Part shown: positions 22,032-25,036 of the stretch, one piece after another
How positions within the stretch are numbered: the stretch's first letter is position 1
Layout of the letters: the number at the start of each line of letters is the position of its first letter
DNA from: SLRI01 sp964576715
Lineage (GTDB): Bacteria; Pseudomonadota; Alphaproteobacteria; Geminicoccales; Geminicoccaceae
DNA: 25,036 bases
Direction of reading: 5' to 3'
Assembly: GCA_964576715.1 (NCBI GenBank)
Contig: CAZNWE010000063.1
Span: forward strand, 1-25,036
Made by a program: the position numbers and the translations under genes
Notes under the pieces: generated by a model
Databases searched by the model: none
Seen by the model: only the letters and a program-made list of their open reading frames with translations
What the model was told of the DNA's origin: nothing

Positions 22032-24074
22032 ATGGCTGCAGATCAGCCGACCGGGACCGAAATCATCAGGAACATCGCACTCGTCGGCCCCGGCGGCACC
22101 GGTAAGACCTCGCTCATGGAGAGCCTGCTGTTCGTCACCGGGGCGATCCACAGGAAGGGCAGGACCACCGACGGCAACACCGTCGGCGACGCTGCCGCCG
22201 AGGCGCGCGCCCGGCAGATGTCGACCGAAATCTCGGCCACCTCCTTCGCGCACGAGGGTCACCGCTTCACCGTCCTCGACTGCCCGGGCGCCGTCGACTT
22301 CGCCGCCGAGGCCAAGGCCGCCCTTTTGGGCGTCGACCTCGCCGTCGTCGTCGTCGAGCCCGTGCCTGAGCGCATGAACGCCGTGGCCCCGCTCTTGCAA
22401 ATGCTCGACGCCGCCGACCTCCCCCATGTCGTCTTCATCAACAAGATGGACCGCTCCGAGGTCCGCTACCGCGACCTCCTCGAAGCGCTCCGGCAGATCA
22501 GCGCCCGGCCCGTCGTCCCGCACCAGTACGCCATCGGCCGCGGCGAGGACCTGGTCGGCTATATCGACCTCGTCACCGAGCAGGCCTACGCCTACCACGC
22601 GGGTGCCCCTTCCGACCGCATCGACCTCCCCGACGACTACCGCGAACGCGAGCAGGCGGCCCGCGCCGAGATGCTCGAGACCCTGGCCGATTTCGACGAC
22701 GACCTGATGGAAAAGCTGCTCGAGGACCAGGAGCCCTCGTCCGACGAGATCCTCAAGGACCTGCAGAAGACGCTCAAGGCCGACCAGGTCGTGCCCGTCT
22801 TCATGGGCGTGGCGGAGAAGGACATGGGGGTGCGCCGCTTCCTCGAAGCGCTCGAGCGCGAAGCGCCCGACCCCGCCACCCGGGCCGAATCCCTCGGCAT
22901 CGACCCGGCCGGCCCGACCACCGTCCAGATCCTCAAGAACTACCACCAGCCCCACGCCGGCAAGCTGTCCCTGGCTCGCATCTGGGCCGGCAGTGTGAAC
23001 GACGGCATGCAGCTCGGCGGCATGCGCGTCGGCGGCGTCTACCGGCTGATGGGCCACGCCCAGGAAAGCTTGGGCGAAGCCCAGGCCGGCGACATCGTGG
23101 CCCTCGCCCGCATGGAAGATGCGCAGCCCGGTGCCGTGCTCACGAATGGCACGACACAAACCGACGCAGCCCTGCCCACCCTGGACACCGGCCAGCCGAT
23201 GTTCGCCTTCGCCGTCCAGGCCGCCAACCGCAACGACGAGGTCAAGCTCTCCGCATCCTTCCAGAAACTCTGCGACGAAGACCCCTCACTGGCGCTGGAG
23301 AGCGATCCCGACAACCACCAGACCCTGCTCTGGGGCCAGGGCGAAATCCACCTCAAGGTCGCCCTCGACCGCTTGCGCAACAAATACCACGTCGAGGTCA
23401 CCCCACACACACCCCGAACCGGCTACAAGGAAACCATCAAGCGTGGTGCCAGCGCCCACGGCCGCCACAAAAAGCAGTCCGGCGGCCACGGTCAGTTCGG
23501 CGACGTCAAGATCGAGATCAGACCCCTGGAAAGAGGCGAAGGCTTCGCCTTCGACAACAAGATCGTCGGCGGTGCCGTGCCCAAGCAATACATCCCCGCC
23601 GTCGAAGCCGGGGCCAAGGAGTTCATGGCCAAGGGCCCCTTGGGCTTCCCCGTGGTCGATATCGGCGTCACGCTGACCGACGGCCAGTTCCACACCGTCG
23701 ACAGCAACGAGCTCAGCTTCAAGATGGCCACGGCCCTGGCCCTCAAGGAAGGCCTGCCCAACTGCAACCCTGTCCTCCTCGAGCCCATCCTCGCCGTCAC
23801 CATCTCCGTCCCCGCCGACGCCACCTCCAAGTCCCTCCAACACATCAGCCAAAAACGCGGCCAAATCCTCGGCTACGAAGCCAAGCTCGGCTGGCCCGGC
23901 TGGGACGAGATCAAGGCCCACCTCCCCCAGAACGAAACCCACGACCTCATCGTCTCGCTCCGCTCCATGAGCCAAGGCACCGGCTTCTACACCTGGACCT
24001 ACGACCACCTGCAAGAAGTGCCACCCAAATTGGCCGAAACCCTGGCAGCCCAGGCACGAGAGGAAGCGGCCTGA
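22032..24074 (+). CDS. Elongation factor G paralogue (FusA2/EF-G-like GTPase)
   Basis: A 680-residue translational GTPase with the full EF-G layout: G domain (~10-275), domain II (~290-370), III (~385-455), IV (~465-590, with YKETIKRGASAHGRHKKQSG) and V (~595-670). The P-loop is GPGGTGKTS (19-27) instead of the usual GHVDAGKTT, and the G4 motif NKMD (137-140) is normal. The G3 motif reads DCPGAVDF (83-90), with Ala87 where canonical EF-G has the catalytic His. The switch I RGITI is replaced by RQMSTEI. It is therefore not the housekeeping FusA but the divergent EF-G2-type paralogue, whose role is poorly defined. The ATG has a GAGAGGGGG ribosome binding site. A terminator follows. Confidence 0.9.
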   Translation: MAADQPTGTEIIRNIALVGPGGTGKTSLMESLLFVTGAIHRKGRTTDGNTVGDAAAEARARQMSTEISATSFAHEGHRFTVLDCPGAVDFAAEAKAALLGVDLAVVVVEPVPERMNAVAPLLQMLDAADLPHVVFINKMDRSEVRYRDLLEALRQISARPVVPHQYAIGRGEDLVGYIDLVTEQAYAYHAGAPSDRIDLPDDYREREQAARAEMLETLADFDDDLMEKLLEDQEPSSDEILKDLQKTLKADQVVPVFMGVAEKDMGVRRFLEALEREAPDPATRAESLGIDPAGPTTVQILKNYHQPHAGKLSLARIWAGSVNDGMQLGGMRVGGVYRLMGHAQESLGEAQAGDIVALARMEDAQPGAVLTNGTTQTDAALPTLDTGQPMFAFAVQAANRNDEVKLSASFQKLCDEDPSLALESDPDNHQTLLWGQGEIHLKVALDRLRNKYHVEVTPHTPRTGYKETIKRGASAHGRHKKQSGGHGQFGDVKIEIRPLERGEGFAFDNKIVGGAVPKQYIPAVEAGAKEFMAKGPLGFPVVDIGVTLTDGQFHTVDSNELSFKMATALALKEGLPNCNPVLLEPILAVTISVPADATSKSLQHISQKRGQILGYEAKLGWPGWDEIKAHLPQNETHDLIVSLRSMSQGTGFYTWTYDHLQEVPPKLAETLAAQAREEAA

Positions 24075-24092
24075 CGGCCGCTAGGAAAGAAC

Positions 24093-24129
24093 GCAGGGAG
24101 GCTGGCCTCCCTGCACCTTCCTATTTTTT
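24093..24129 (+). terminator. Rho-independent terminator after the EF-G paralogue
   Basis: A perfect 9-bp stem GCAGGGAGG / CCTCCCTGC (24093-24101, 24106-24114) with a CTGG loop is followed after nine bases by a run of six T (24124-24129). It starts 18 bases after the stop codon. The gap to the T-run is a little long, but the stem is strong. Confidence 0.75.
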
Positions 24130-24720
24130 AGAAGAAGCGATAAGGCGGAGGTATGCCTCATAGTCTCTTGGTCATTGCCTTCTACGCGAAATAGATCATG
24201 AAATATAACTATAGACGTGGCGTATTCCGATTTTACATCGTGACTTCCGCATTTTGGATTCTGTCGACCCTAACTATTTCCCATAGTGCACTTTTTCAAT
24301 ATTTTTTACTTCGTAGCGTTGCCAGTCTTGAGACCAGCTCCTGCCCTGAATATAAATCGCTTTCGGATGAGCATCGGCTTAGAATATCCAATTTAGATGA
24401 TGCCACCCTTGAGGAAGACATTCTTTACGAAGTGGATCACTTAAATCGCTTTGTTGAGCAAAAAAATAATCCGTTTCGTCAAGTCTCAGCTGAAATAGTT
24501 TGCGCAAAAATTGAAGAAGCTCGTAGTCGCCATGCCGCCGTGGCGAATGAATTGCCATTATTGGCTATCTTTGTCTTCCTGCCACCTATTGCGTTGTTGT
24601 TGATTGGAACAGTGATGTTTTGGATTGCACTAGGGTTTCGAAGAGACTAATCAACGCTTCGCGTCGAAAGAAGGATGGACCATTTGGCGCACTCAAGTTT
24701 TCGACAAAAATGAGCGACCA
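24115..24720. other. AT-rich patch, likely acquired DNA
   Basis: Base composition changes sharply after the terminator and returns to GC-rich around 24720. For example, 24241-24300 contains only 24 G/C of 60, while neighbouring genes are visibly far richer in G and C. The codon choice of the one ORF inside also differs from all other genes here. No transposase, terminal inverted repeat or tRNA was recognised at the edges. Confidence 0.65.
24198..24650 (+). CDS. Hypothetical small two-TM protein in AT-rich DNA
   Basis: A 150-residue protein that I do not recognise. A membrane segment near 11-38 is followed by a soluble helical stretch (~45-115) rich in Glu, Asp and Lys. This has two cysteines (around 49 and 102) and charged heptad-like spacing. 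A second strong membrane segment covers ~119-146 (LPLLAIFVFLPPIALLLIGTVMFW). The soluble part would face the periplasm or cytoplasm between two anchors. No good ribosome binding site precedes ATG 24198. Codon use is AT-rich and unlike the neighbours, pointing to recent transfer. The TAA overlaps the TAG of the convergent gene. The complete frame with two plausible membrane helices argues for a real gene. Confidence 0.55.
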   Translation: MKYNYRRGVFRFYIVTSAFWILSTLTISHSALFQYFLLRSVASLETSSCPEYKSLSDEHRLRISNLDDATLEEDILYEVDHLNRFVEQKNNPFRQVSAEIVCAKIEEARSRHAAVANELPLLAIFVFLPPIALLLIGTVMFWIALGFRRD

Positions 24721-25015
24721 GAACCCTCCCGTCGAAGCCCCGATAACAAACCTCCACAACGGCCTGCCGCTGGAGGATCCACCGGGGCGCATCCGGGTGG
24801 CCCCCCCGGTACACGGCCTGCTCCCGGGTCATGCGGCTGTCCACGATCGGGGCTTCCAGGGTGCCTGCGCGCTCCTCGGCGAAGATCGTGGATGCCACGG
24901 CGAGCAGCGCCGCCAGCGCCAGGAACGGCACGAGCCGCCCCGGACACCGGTCCCGTTTCCGGGCGGAGACGGCCCGGAACCCTGACCGGAACAAGGATGG
25001 CCTGCGGTTTATCAT
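24647..25015 (-). pseudogene. Exported protein, probably truncated at its 3' end
   Basis: A 122-residue open frame with a strong start: ATG 25015 with AGAGGAG just upstream. A basic N-terminus is followed by a hydrophobic segment (about 28-46, LVPFLALAALLAVASTIFA) and a likely signal-peptidase site. Residues ~53-97 (APIVDSRMTREQ to VVEVCYRGFDGRV) resemble the beginning of secreted M15-type peptidase-like proteins, in which GFDGRV is followed by a conserved strand. Here the sequence after GFDGRV (from ~24721) is unrelated and lies in AT-rich DNA. I infer that the 3' part was replaced by the AT-rich segment. The family link is a pattern impression. It could instead be a short, intact hypothetical secreted protein. 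Confidence 0.45.
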
Positions 25016-25036
25016 GATCTCCTCTCGTACGAAGCG

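Noticed and set aside
24115..24720. Insertion sequence or prophage remnant in the AT-rich patch
   Set aside because: No transposase or integrase motif, no terminal inverted repeats and no target duplication could be seen by eye.

Overview
The window is high-GC, densely packed bacterial chromosome, most likely from an alphaproteobacterium (Rhodospirillales-like). The evidence is the flagellar gene order fliF-fliG-fliH-fliN-motA-flbD-flhA-flhF, the presence of the alphaproteobacterial flagellar regulator FlbD, and a CtrA-like box upstream of fliF. No rRNA, tRNA, CRISPR array or intact insertion sequence was recognised.

Region 1 (1-9239, all minus strand) is a flagellar operon transcribed from right to left. 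It holds the MS ring (FliF), the switch proteins (FliG, FliN), the export-ATPase regulator (FliH), a MotA-type stator subunit, the sigma-54 activator FlbD, the export gate (FlhA) and the SRP-type GTPase FlhF. Most joints are stop/start overlaps (ATGA, TGATG), so translation is probably coupled. At the left edge a 23-bp tandem duplication repeats the ribosome binding site and start codon of the next gene, which runs out of the window.

Region 2 (9355-12258, minus) is a polyamine-type ABC transporter, potB-potC-potA, with a sigma-70-like promoter. Two tandem, clearly paralogous PotD-type Tat-exported binding proteins lie 5 kb away (17274-19499) on the same strand.

Region 3 (12420-17173) lies between the transporter core and its presumed binding proteins. 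It holds a UbiH-type flavin monooxygenase (plus strand) and a minus-strand set: a membrane-anchored arylsulfotransferase-like protein, an 82-residue GPGAG membrane protein, an unrecognised 230-residue membrane protein and a PAPS-type sulfotransferase. These four may form a sulfation module. This is the least familiar part of the window.

Region 4 (19611-24074) holds rmuC, a convergent anti-sigma-factor-like zinc-finger membrane protein with no sigma gene beside it, and a divergent EF-G paralogue (FusA2-like) in which the usual catalytic histidine of the G3 motif is alanine. A good intrinsic terminator follows it.

Region 5 (about 24115-25036) is a markedly AT-richer patch with one small two-TM protein of unknown function. 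It abuts a minus-strand exported protein whose recognisable sequence stops at the composition boundary, so that gene looks truncated by an acquired segment.
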